From an uncultured bacterium (GTDB taxonomy: Bacteria; Verrucomicrobiota; Verrucomicrobiia; Opitutales; Intestinicryptomonadaceae): a stretch of DNA of 59,140 bases. Position numbers and translations under genes: made by a program. Of the stretch, positions 24,894 through 33,600 are shown one piece after another; position 1 is the stretch's first letter, and each line of letters begins with the position of its first letter. Where the stretch lies: contig CAJMOT010000001.1 in assembly GCA_905214995.1 (NCBI GenBank), forward strand, positions 1 through 59,140. Reading direction: 5' to 3'. The notes beneath the pieces were generated by a model. The model made no database searches, was not told the DNA's origin, and saw nothing but the letters and a program-made list of their open reading frames with translations.

Positions 24894-26285
24894 CTAATTC
24901 TGCGGGGATTTTGCCGCGCGCTTTGGGGCGGCGGGCGTTTCGGGATTTACGATGTGGAAGGAAATCGCGCTGTCGCGCTGGACTTCGACCAGGATTTTTG
25001 AGCCGCTTCCGGAGAGTTTTGAGTAGATTTCTTCGAGCTCCTTGGCGGTAGTCACCCTCTTTCTGTTCACCGAGAGAATAATGTCGCCCGCCTCGATTTT
25101 CGCGAGATCGAACGGAAAGCCGCGGCGTATGCCTATTACCATCAGGTTGGAGTCGCATTTGATTTTTGCCTCGCGCTTGAATACGGTGGTGATCTCCTGC
25201 ATTCCGGCGCCCCATTTTTCGAGGGAAAATTCCCTGCCTACCCGGCTTTCGAGCCTTTCGCACACGGGGTATTTTTCGAAAATCTTTCCGTTCCTCTGGA
25301 TTTCGAGCGCGATTTTTTCGCCTATGGGCGAAGACGCTATGCGGTTCATTATCGCGGGAAGCTGTTCGGGGAACCTGCCGTCCACGCTCTCCGAATTTAT
25401 TTTCAAAATTATGTCGCCCGGGACTATTCCGGCGTCCGCCGCCGGAGAGCCCGCGTCCACGTTTTGCACGAGAACCCCCCTGTTGGTGGCCACGTCGAAA
25501 AACTGCTCCATGTCCTGGAGCGGCGCGGGCGTTATGCCTATGTACCCGCGCGAGACCGTCGAGTTCTTCGAGAGCGCGTCGAGCACGCCGCGGGCGACGT
25601 TGGAGGGTACCGCGAACCCGAGGTTGTTGGAGTTCGCGTAGGCGCGCGTGTTGATGCCGACCACCTTGCCGTCGGGCAGGGCGAGCGGCCCGCCGCTGTT
25701 GCCGGGGTTTATTGCGGCGTCGGTTTGCAGCCAAGTGTTGAAGTTGCCGGTTTCGTAGCCGCTGTTGAGTATCGTCCCCTCAAAATACCTGCTGGCGTTT
25801 GAAATTATCCCGCGCGTGACGGTTCTCGCGAAGCCGTGCGGCGTTCCTACGGCGTACACTGCTTCCCCCGACTTCAAGTCCGCCGAGTTCCCGAATTCTG
25901 CGTGCGAAAACTCGAGGCCGCGCCGCCGCACATCCTCCATATCGAGGCGTATCAGCGCAAGATCCGTCCAGTGGTCCCAGCCGACGAACTCGGCTCTGAC
26001 GCGCTCGAGGTTCGCGAGGGTGACGACGATTTTCGTCGCGTAGCAGTTTACGACGTGCGCGTTCGTGAGAATTGTCCCGTCGGCGTCCATTATTACGCCC
26101 GAGCCGATGCTGCGCACCGTGAGGCTTCCGCCGTCCTTTTGGGATTTCTCCCACACGTCGATTTTGACGACGCTTTGGAGTAGGTTTTCGAAGCCCGCGC
26201 TCTCGGGGCGCCCGCGCCCGTCGAACGACGAGCAGGCGCACAAAATCGCGCACGCGATTGCCGCGAAGATTGCGGAAAGCCTCAT
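24894..26285 (-). CDS. DegP/HtrA-like S1C serine protease, lipoprotein
   Basis: Envelope protein-quality-control protease of 463 residues. The N-terminus ends in a lipobox-like CAILCAC, so it is probably membrane-tethered. The trypsin-like catalytic triad is visible: His77 in LTNAHVVN, Asp108 in WTDLALIRL, Ser197 in NPGNSGGPL. A first PDZ domain follows (about 245-330, with VLVQNVDAGSPAADAGIVPG) and a divergent second PDZ (about 375-455, with FPFDLAKIEAGDIILSV). The cleft residue pattern matches DegP/DegQ. It is the last gene of the MDR-queF-degP run, 4 nt after queF. Confidence 0.92.
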   Translation of the reverse strand: MRLSAIFAAIACAILCACSSFDGRGRPESAGFENLLQSVVKIDVWEKSQKDGGSLTVRSIGSGVIMDADGTILTNAHVVNCYATKIVVTLANLERVRAEFVGWDHWTDLALIRLDMEDVRRRGLEFSHAEFGNSADLKSGEAVYAVGTPHGFARTVTRGIISNASRYFEGTILNSGYETGNFNTWLQTDAAINPGNSGGPLALPDGKVVGINTRAYANSNNLGFAVPSNVARGVLDALSKNSTVSRGYIGITPAPLQDMEQFFDVATNRGVLVQNVDAGSPAADAGIVPGDIILKINSESVDGRFPEQLPAIMNRIASSPIGEKIALEIQRNGKIFEKYPVCERLESRVGREFSLEKWGAGMQEITTVFKREAKIKCDSNLMVIGIRRGFPFDLAKIEAGDIILSVNRKRVTTAKELEEIYSKLSGSGSKILVEVQRDSAISFHIVNPETPAAPKRAAKSPQN

Positions 26286-26289
26286 CGCT

Positions 26290-26712
26290 TTACGGCCTCC
26301 GCCCCGTCTCCGCCGTAACCCGTATGGCGATTCCGCCGCGGGAGTTGAAATTTCCCTCGACCCTGCACCACACGGGGTCGAGAGCCTTTGAGAGGTCGTC
26401 GAGGATTATGTTTGTCAGATGCTCGTGGAAACAGCCCTCGTTTCTGAACGACCACAGGTAGAGCTTGAGGGATTTGCTCTCCACGATTTTCTCGCGCGGG
26501 ACGTAGGAGATTTTTATCGTGGCGAAGTCCGGCTGGCCCGTTGCGGGGCAAAGGCAGGTGAACTCCGAGGTCTCGAGCTCTACGAGATAGTTTCTGCCCG
26601 GGTTTTTGTTGGGGAAAACCTCCAGTTTGCGCGAGGGCTTCGCCTTTTTTCCGCCGAGCGCTGCGCCCAGCAGCGTCAGCCCTTCCAAATCTTTCTTTTG
26701 CGTCTTTTTCAT
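26290..26712 (-). CDS. queF: NADPH-dependent 7-cyano-7-deazaguanine reductase
   Basis: QueF reduces preQ0 to preQ1 in queuosine synthesis. A 140-residue unimodal (YkvM-type) enzyme of the tunnelling fold. The catalytic Cys is in FTCLCPATGQPDFATI, the QueF signature SKSLKLYLWSFRN binds NADPH, and the substrate-binding Glu is in the NEGCFHEH segment. ATG 26712 precedes KKTQKKDLEGLTLLG; the open frame beyond it runs into the MDR gene. No other queuosine genes (queC, D, E, tgt) are in the window. Confidence 0.94.
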   Translation of the reverse strand: MKKTQKKDLEGLTLLGAALGGKKAKPSRKLEVFPNKNPGRNYLVELETSEFTCLCPATGQPDFATIKISYVPREKIVESKSLKLYLWSFRNEGCFHEHLTNIILDDLSKALDPVWCRVEGNFNSRGGIAIRVTAETGRRP

Positions 26713-26720
26713 TCCGTCCG

Positions 26721-27704
26721 TCAGAATTCTATCATCACTTTTCCGAGGCGCGAATTTTCCGTGGCGCGCCTCATAGCGGCCTCTATGTCCGCCATTTTGT
26801 AGCGGGAGTCCACCGGCGCTTTTAACACGCCCGCGGCTATCAGCTCGAACACCTGCGAAAACAGGGCTTCGCATTCCGAGCGAGAGTGCGTGCGCTGCCA
26901 TTTGTCCCACCAGAACCCGCGCAGGCGGAGGTCGTTGAAAATCAGAAAGCGCGTCGGAAAGCGCACGGGCTCGCCCGTCATGCCGCCGATTGTGACGACG
27001 GTGGCGGAGTCGCCCATGGCCTTTATCATGTTCGAGACGCTGGCGCCGCCTATCTGGTTCAGCCCGAGTTTGAGGCAGTTGCCGGTCGCCTCCTTTATCG
27101 CTTTGGCGTCAAATTCGGCTTCGTCGACTACGATGTCCGCGCCGTACCCCTCGAGCATGGCGCGCTTTTTGCCGGCGTTGCGCAGCATATTTACGGTTTT
27201 TATCCCGCGCGCGGAGCAGATTTGAATCATGAAAATCCCCAGCGCGCTGCCCGCGCCGTTTTGTATCAGCCAATCTCCGGGTTTCATCTTTTCGAATCCG
27301 TCGAGCACGCAGAGGGCGGTCGGGGGATTTATGAAAGCCATCGCCGCGGCGTCGGGGTCGAGCCCGTCGGGGATTTCGAGCAGGTCGGAGGCCTTTGCGA
27401 TCTGGTATTGCGTCCACGCCCCGGGCTCCGAGGGAAGGCGCACGAGGGCGCCTATGCGGGGCCCTTCGGTTTCGGGGCCTAGGGCGGCGACTTCTCCTAT
27501 GCCCTCGCGGCCGGCTATCGCGGGCAGGGGCCTGAGCCTTCCGTACGAGCCGCCTATCATTCCGAGGTCGGAGGGGTTGACGACGGCTCTCACGAGCTTG
27601 ACGACAGCCTCCCCCTTTTGGGGGTCTGGAATTTCAACGGTTTCGGGTCGCACCACTTCGGCGGGGTTGCCGTAGGTCTTGTGTACTGCTGCTATGCTTT
27701 TCAT
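26721..27704 (-). CDS. Zinc-independent MDR oxidoreductase, trans-2-enoyl-CoA reductase (MECR)-like
   Basis: Medium-chain dehydrogenase/reductase of 327 residues. The N-terminal GroES-like domain has the MECR-type segments VNPSDLGMIGGSYG, PLPAIAGREGIGEV, and FINPPTALCVL. The Rossmann part has NGAGSALGIFMIQ and later VTIGGMTGEPVRFP and LRGFWWDKW. No structural-zinc cysteine cluster or catalytic zinc ligands are seen. By family it reduces 2-enoyl thioesters with NADPH; general quinone reductase activity is the alternative. It leads the queF-degP run, under the promoter at 27715-27743. Confidence 0.85.
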   Translation of the reverse strand: MKSIAAVHKTYGNPAEVVRPETVEIPDPQKGEAVVKLVRAVVNPSDLGMIGGSYGRLRPLPAIAGREGIGEVAALGPETEGPRIGALVRLPSEPGAWTQYQIAKASDLLEIPDGLDPDAAAMAFINPPTALCVLDGFEKMKPGDWLIQNGAGSALGIFMIQICSARGIKTVNMLRNAGKKRAMLEGYGADIVVDEAEFDAKAIKEATGNCLKLGLNQIGGASVSNMIKAMGDSATVVTIGGMTGEPVRFPTRFLIFNDLRLRGFWWDKWQRTHSRSECEALFSQVFELIAAGVLKAPVDSRYKMADIEAAMRRATENSRLGKVMIEF

Positions 27705-27714
27705 TTCGGTTTAC

Positions 27715-27743
27715 ATTAGAGTTGCGCGCGCCTTAAAAGTCAA
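27715..27743 (-). promoter_or_regulatory. Promoter of the MDR-queF-degP operon
   Basis: On the minus strand TTGACT (27743-27738), a 17-nt spacer and TCTAAT (27720-27715). Transcription would start near 27708, only about 4 nt before the MDR start codon at 27704, so the mRNA would be almost leaderless with no room for a Shine-Dalgarno. Confidence 0.7.
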
Positions 27744-27835
27744 CGAACAATCCGTTGGCGCCTCTTTTGGCGATTCGCGTCGCTATCCTCGAAAAAACTT
27801 GCGCGCCCGCGCGTTTTGCCGATAAGTTTTCGGAT

Positions 27836-29878
27836 ATGGAAAATCCTTTTTTGGCGGCGGAACTCCCGCCCGACTGGACGAAAATGAAGCCGGAATTCGC
27901 GGCGGAGGCCGTGGATTTGGCCGTTGAAAAATCGCGCGCCAACATCGCGGCGATAAAGGCGCTCCCCGCGGGAGGGCTCGATTACGAAAATTGCGTTTTG
28001 GCGTTCGATTCGGCGACCGAGCCGCTCGACACCGCATATTCCCGTCTCGGGCACCTCGTTTCCGTGGCGGATTCCGACGCCTTGCGCGCGGCGTACGGCG
28101 CGCTCGTCGGGAAAATCGCCGATTTTTATTCCTCCGTGCGCCTCGACGACGGGCTCTACGCGAAGCTTGCGGAATACGCGGCCTCCCCGGAAGGAAAATC
28201 CCTCGAAGGCCCGCGCGCGCGGATGCTTTCGGAGACTATGCTCGATTTCGAGCTCGGCGGCGCGAAGCTTCCGGCGGAGGGGAAGCGGAGAATCCGCGAA
28301 ATCGACGGGCTGCTCGCGCAGAAGGCGCAGAAATTTTCCGAAAACGTGCTCGACGACACCAAGCGCTTCACCCTCCACATCGGCGACCCGTCCGAGCTCG
28401 AAGGGCTTCCGCCCACGGCCGTCGCGGTCGCCGCGCAAAAGGCGGCCGCGCGTGGGGAATCCGGCTGGGATTTCACGCTCGAGCAGCCATCCTACGTCCC
28501 GTTCATGTCCTACGCCGCCGACGATTCCCTGCGCGAAAAGCTCTGGCGGGCCTCGGCGCGGCTGGCGTCCGACGGCGAATATTCCAACTGGGGGCTTATG
28601 GCGGAAATTTTGAGGCTGCGCGCGGAAAAGGCGCGGATTCTCGGGCGCGCGGATTTTGCGGACCTCGTCCTCGAGCGGCGCATGGCCCGCAGCGGGGCGA
28701 AGGCGCTCGCGTTCGTTGAGGACCTGCGCGGGAAGTTCTCCGCGGCGTTCGAGTCCGAATGGCGCGAGCTGCTCGACTTCTCGCGCTCCGAGGGCCTGCT
28801 CGACGGCGGCAAGATGCCCCCGTGGCGCGCGGCGTACGCCTCCGAAAAGCTGCGGGCAAAAAAATACGGGTTCGACCCCGAGTCGCTGCGCCCGTACTTC
28901 CCGATGGAGGCCGTAATGCGCGGAATGTTTGAAATCTGCCGCAGGCTCTACGGAATAGAAGTTTCGCGCGCGGAAATGTCGGCGCCCGCGTGGGATCCGG
29001 CTGTCGAGCTCTTCGAGGTCCGCGCTCCGACGGGCGGCGTCATGGGGCTGTTCTACGCCGACTTCCGCCCGCGCAAAAACAAGCGCGCGGGGGCGTGGAT
29101 GAATCTGCTCGAGCCCGCCAAGCGCGGCCGCCCCGCGTTCGGCGTGATAGCGGGCAACCTCTCCGAGCCCGCCGGCGGCAAGCCCGCGCTCCTTTCGCAT
29201 TCCGACGTCGAGACTCTATTCCACGAGTTCGGGCATCTCATACACTTCTTCATGATGGATTCCCCCGAGCTCTCGCTGCGCAATGTAGCGTGGGATTTTG
29301 TGGAACTTCCGTCGCAGATTATGGAAAACTGGTGCCGCTCGCGCGAGGGGCTCGACGTCTTTGCGCGCCATTATGAGACGGGCGAAAAAATTCCGGAGGA
29401 GCTGTTTGAAAAATTCGAGAAGTCGCGGAAGTTCATGGGCGCGAACGCCGCCATGCGCCAGCTCTCCTTCGCGCAAATCGACCTGTTGCTGCACGTCAGG
29501 CCGGAGGAGTTTATCGCCGCGGGAATCGAAAATGCCGCGCGGCGGGAGCTCGCGGGGTTTACCCACGAGTACTCCGAGGCTGTTCCGACGATTCTGCCGC
29601 GCTTCACGCACCTGTTCGGCGACGCGGTGGGCTACGCGGCGGGCTATTATTCGTACAAGTGGGCGGAAGTCCTGGAGGCCGACGCGTTCTCGCGGTTCGA
29701 GCGCGAGGGGATTTTCAATCCGGAAGTCGGCGCGGAGTTTGCCGAAAAGGTTTTGAGGGTGGGCAACTCGGTCGATCCCGCCGACGCTTTCAGGAATTTC
29801 ATGGGGCGCGACCCCGACGCATCCGCGCTCGTGGCGCGCTCGATAGACTCTGCGGCGCGCGGGGCGGCCGAAGGCTGA
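27836..29878 (+). CDS. M3-family oligopeptidase (oligopeptidase A type)
   Basis: Cytosolic zinc metallopeptidase of 680 residues that degrades peptides of roughly 8-20 residues, including cleaved signal peptides. The HEFGH zinc motif is at about 463-467 (DVETLFHEFGHLIHFF), with the third ligand Glu in WDFVELPSQIMENW. The C-terminal YSYKWAEVLEADAFSRFE segment matches the M3 active-site wall. ATG 27836 begins MENPFLAAELPPDW, a typical OpdA start; the 27-residue extension to 27755 overlaps the divergent promoter region. It is likely to process peptides imported by the window's permease. Confidence 0.93.
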   Translation: MENPFLAAELPPDWTKMKPEFAAEAVDLAVEKSRANIAAIKALPAGGLDYENCVLAFDSATEPLDTAYSRLGHLVSVADSDALRAAYGALVGKIADFYSSVRLDDGLYAKLAEYAASPEGKSLEGPRARMLSETMLDFELGGAKLPAEGKRRIREIDGLLAQKAQKFSENVLDDTKRFTLHIGDPSELEGLPPTAVAVAAQKAAARGESGWDFTLEQPSYVPFMSYAADDSLREKLWRASARLASDGEYSNWGLMAEILRLRAEKARILGRADFADLVLERRMARSGAKALAFVEDLRGKFSAAFESEWRELLDFSRSEGLLDGGKMPPWRAAYASEKLRAKKYGFDPESLRPYFPMEAVMRGMFEICRRLYGIEVSRAEMSAPAWDPAVELFEVRAPTGGVMGLFYADFRPRKNKRAGAWMNLLEPAKRGRPAFGVIAGNLSEPAGGKPALLSHSDVETLFHEFGHLIHFFMMDSPELSLRNVAWDFVELPSQIMENWCRSREGLDVFARHYETGEKIPEELFEKFEKSRKFMGANAAMRQLSFAQIDLLLHVRPEEFIAAGIENAARRELAGFTHEYSEAVPTILPRFTHLFGDAVGYAAGYYSYKWAEVLEADAFSRFEREGIFNPEVGAEFAEKVLRVGNSVDPADAFRNFMGRDPDASALVARSIDSAARGAAEG

Positions 29879-29946
29879 AATCTTTGCGGTATTTATTTTT
29901 CGTATTTTCTTGAACGCCCGCTTTGGAAAAGTATAACTTCAACGCA

Positions 29947-30597
29947 ATGAAAACGCGCAATATTCTGATAGCCATATCCGCTTTTGCCGCGGCTCTCGCG
30001 TGCTCCGGCGCGCAGAAGACGGAGGACCTCTTCAACGGAAAAAATCTCGACGGGTGGAAGTTCTTCGTCGAAAACGGCGCCGCCAAGCCTGAGGATGTGT
30101 TTTCCGTCAAGAACGGCATGATACACATAAAGGGCGTTCCGTTCGGCTTCATGTACACCGAAAACAAATATTCGAACTTCCGCTTGCACGTCGAGTGGAA
30201 GTACCCGATAGGCGGCGGCAACAGCGGAATATTCCTCTACCTGCAAGAGCCGGCAAAAGAGCTGTGGCCGAACGCCGTGGAATGCCAGCTGTGCTCCGGC
30301 AAGGCGGGAGACTTCGTGCTGCTCGGGGGGTCGGACGTCGCGGAATACAAGGCCCCCGAGGGAAAGCCGCGCCCAAAGTTCCCCGTCGTCGAGAGATTCG
30401 AGAAGAACCGCGAAAACCCCGTGGGCGAGTGGAACAGCGCGGACATCGTGTGCCGGGACGGAAACATAGAAGTCTACATAAACGGAACGCTCCAAAACGT
30501 CGGCACGAAGTCGGCGCATTCGAGCGGCTACATCGGGCTGCAAAGCGAGGGCGGGGACATTCTCTTCCGCAACGTGCGCCTGACCCCGATGGACTGA
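29947..30597 (+). CDS. DUF1080 lipoprotein (3-keto-disaccharide hydrolase fold)
   Basis: A 216-residue exported protein with an ALAC lipobox. The family start TEDLFNGKNLDGWKFF is a DUF1080 (PF06439) hallmark, followed by NFRLHVEWKYP, GNSGIFLY and the closing SSGYIGLQSEGGDILFRNV. The domain is a concanavalin-like sandwich, named for members hydrolysing 3-keto-glycosides; many act on glycans or have unknown function. TTG 29923 is possible, but ATG 29947 begins the signal peptide. It ends at its own terminator just before the large glycosidase gene. Confidence 0.88.
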   Translation: MKTRNILIAISAFAAALACSGAQKTEDLFNGKNLDGWKFFVENGAAKPEDVFSVKNGMIHIKGVPFGFMYTENKYSNFRLHVEWKYPIGGGNSGIFLYLQEPAKELWPNAVECQLCSGKAGDFVLLGGSDVAEYKAPEGKPRPKFPVVERFEKNRENPVGEWNSADIVCRDGNIEVYINGTLQNVGTKSAHSSGYIGLQSEGGDILFRNVRLTPMD

Positions 30598-30620
30598 CGT
30601 CCGGACACTTGGATTTCGCG

Positions 30621-30648
30621 ACCGCCCGCATTCGGGCGGTTTTTTTTG
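30621..30648 (+). terminator. Intrinsic terminator of the DUF1080 gene
   Basis: Perfect 8-bp stem ACCGCCCG/CGGGCGGT (30621-30628 with 30633-30640), 4-nt loop and a run of nine T residues. It starts 24 nt after the stop. Confidence 0.9.
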
Positions 30649-30683
30649 TAGCCAAGCGCGCCAAAACCCGCGACAATATTCAA

Positions 30684-33600
30684 ATGCGAAATATAATACG
30701 GTTTGCAAGGTTCGCCGCGCTCGCCGCAGTCTGCCCGGCCGCGCTCGCGCTCGAAGACTACAAAAAGCCGGTCGCGGAAGACGCCGATTTTTTCCCGCCG
30801 TTCGACTCCATAAAGCCTCCGCTGCTCATGCCGCGGGACGCGAAGTTGGAGTTTTCCAAAGAGGGGCACTTTCTCGTGGACGGCGAGCCGCGCTATATGG
30901 AGGGCACGATTTTCTACGAGGGAGAATCGATCTCTTTCGGCGTTCCGACATACGGGTATCCGCCGTCGCTCAAATGGCTCTACGAGACTACCCAAAACTA
31001 CGAGGATTTGCAGAGGCTCGGTTTCGACACGGTCGGCACGGGCGTTCCGAACGACTGGATGCGGAAATACCGCAAGAGGTTCATTCACATGCGCATCAAC
31101 GATGAAGCATTTCTGCGCTACGCCAAGAGCGGCCTGCCGCTTTACATAGACTTCACCGCGTCGGAATGGAGCCACGGTGGATTGAAATACGCCGAGGGAA
31201 TGCCGCCGGCGAAAGAGGCGTTTACCGTTCCCGGGAGGTCGTACCACTGGATGCCCTATTCGGCGAACGCGCCGGAGGGCCGCCAGCTGTGGCGCGAAAT
31301 GTGGGAGGGCGGAGCCGAGTTTCTGAAAAAGCGCGGCATAAAGCCGTTCATGTACGAGCTCTTCAACGAGCCCGACTACGACGACCTGAGCGAATACAAC
31401 AGAAAGCTTTTCGCCAAAAAGATGAAGTCGAAATACGGCGGCAAGATATCGCGCCTGAATGCCGCATGGGGGGCGTCGTATTCAAATTTCGACGAAATAT
31501 CCGGATTCAAAAACTATGACGAAAACGCGGGGCTTTTTGTGGAGTGGGTGAAGTTCATGGAGGATTCTTTCGCAGGCCTCTGCAAATTCGGGGCGAAGGT
31601 CATTCGCGAGGCCGACGGCCGCCCCGATGTCGGCGTATGCTTTCAGCCGATTTTTCTGGACGGCAACAACGTCAACATCTACAAGGCAGACAGGCATCTC
31701 GACGCGGTGTGCTCATCCACGGGCGGCGGGGATTTCTTCCAGGCGCGCTTTATGAGGGCGATAGCCGACGGCAAGCCGATTTTCGACGGCGAGACCTACA
31801 TGGGGCACACCCGCGAATCCTTCCGCAACAAGATCCTCGAGCAGTACATGCGCGGCTACAACGCCTCCTACCTCTTTAAATGGAGCAGGCGGCCCAACGA
31901 CCCCGCATGGAAGCTCGAAAACGGCGGCGTGAGGCTCGCGGAAAAATTCCCGTACATGGTTCTGAATCCGTACGCGGCGCATCCGCGCGCGCTTCTCGGG
32001 CTGATGGACGCAAAGAGGGCGATATTCTCCGTGAACGGCCTCTTCACTCCGCGCGACAGGGGTGTGAAAAGCGACGTCGCGGTGCTATATTCGTACCCCA
32101 CCAATAGATTGCAGAGGTATCCGAAGGCGCCGCCATTGCAGACCGACATGGAAAAGAAGGTCGCCGCCGCGCTCGAATACTCGCAGGTGCAGTACGACAT
32201 AGTTTTGGAGGAGCAGCTCAAAAGCGGCAGGCAAAACCGCTACAAGGCTCTCGTGTGCGCGGGGGCGGCGTCGTACAAAGCGACGCCGCGCAGGCTGCTC
32301 GAATACGCCGAGGGCGGCGGGACGCTCGTATTGTTTTTCGACGCGCTCACGCTCGACGAGTACGGGAAGCCGCTCGGGGAAACTATTGCGGGCATAGAGT
32401 TCGGAGAGGACAGGAGCGCGGTTTCGGGAGAGCTGAAAATCGGCGGGGAGTCGATGAGGGCGTTCCGCTTCAAGTCGGTGAAAATGCCGGAGGGCTGGAC
32501 TCCCATAGGCGAAATCGGCGGTGAGCCAGCGGTCTGGGAAAAGCCCGCGGGGAAGGGGAAAATGGTGTTTGTGAACGCGAAAGTTTCGGTGGCCGATTTG
32601 CGCAGGCTCGCGTTCGAGATTTTGAGGCGTTCGGGCGTGGAGAAGCTGTGCGGGGTTGAAAACGCGATAACCGGCGCGCCGTGCGGCGCGGTCGAGATGG
32701 CGAAGGCGCGCGCCGGGGGGAAGGTCGGGTATTTTATCTTCAACCGATCGCTCGACGCGGAGGCCGTCGCGCTTGCGCCGAAAGAGGATCTCGTTTTCGC
32801 TGAAATCCTCTCGCGCAAAATAATCGAAAGGGACGCGGAGGGCAGAATCATTCTGCCGCTCAAATCGGGAGAGCCGGCGGTTCTCGTCGGCTCTCCGAAG
32901 GGCGAGGCTGCGCGGGAGTTCGAAGGATTCAAAAGGGTTTCCGGCGCCGACGCCGCGCGCGGGGCGGCCGATTGGGACAGAAAGCTGCGCGAAGAAAAGA
33001 TGAAATCCGCAAAGGCTTTCGACGTTCCCGCCGCAAACCTGCGGACTATTCCCATGCGGGAGTTCGCAAATCTCGACTGCTCCGCCGACATTCCCCTGGG
33101 CGGCTCCTTCGGCAAGTTGAAATCGCTGCCGTGGAGCGTCGAAAACTGCAACGGGATTCCGTTCGACTTCATCAGGCCCGACCACAATAAAAATCTGACG
33201 GCCATCGGCCTTGGCGACTTCGGCGCGAAGGGGAAATTTTCCGAAGTCCGCGGCGTAAAGATAGACTCAAAAGCTTCCGCGCTATACTTTTTGCACGCGG
33301 CCGCCGGAGACGCCGAGGGCGAAATCGCCAAGTACGCCGTCAACTATTCCGACGGCTCGAAAGCCGAAATTCCGATAGTGATGAACCGCAATGTCGGCGC
33401 GTGGGACGCCGTTTTGAATCCGGACAAAAACGCCGAGACGGTCGCGGGGTTCATAAACCCCGACAACCGCGGCCTCTATGTCTGGAAGTGGGAAAATCCG
33501 TTCCCCCACAAGCTCATTGAGTCAGTCGACGCCGTTTTGACCCGCCCGTCCGCGGCGTATTTCGCGGCGGGCATAACCGCGGAATCCCCGTCCGGAGATT

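Noticed and set aside
27740..29200. 486-codon minus-strand ORF opposite the M3 peptidase
   Set aside because: Shadow of the peptidase, which has the HEFGH zinc site on the plus strand.
30195..30683. N-terminal extension of the glycosidase frame into the DUF1080 gene
   Set aside because: It crosses a strong terminator and the DUF1080 reading frame; the signal peptide begins at 30684.
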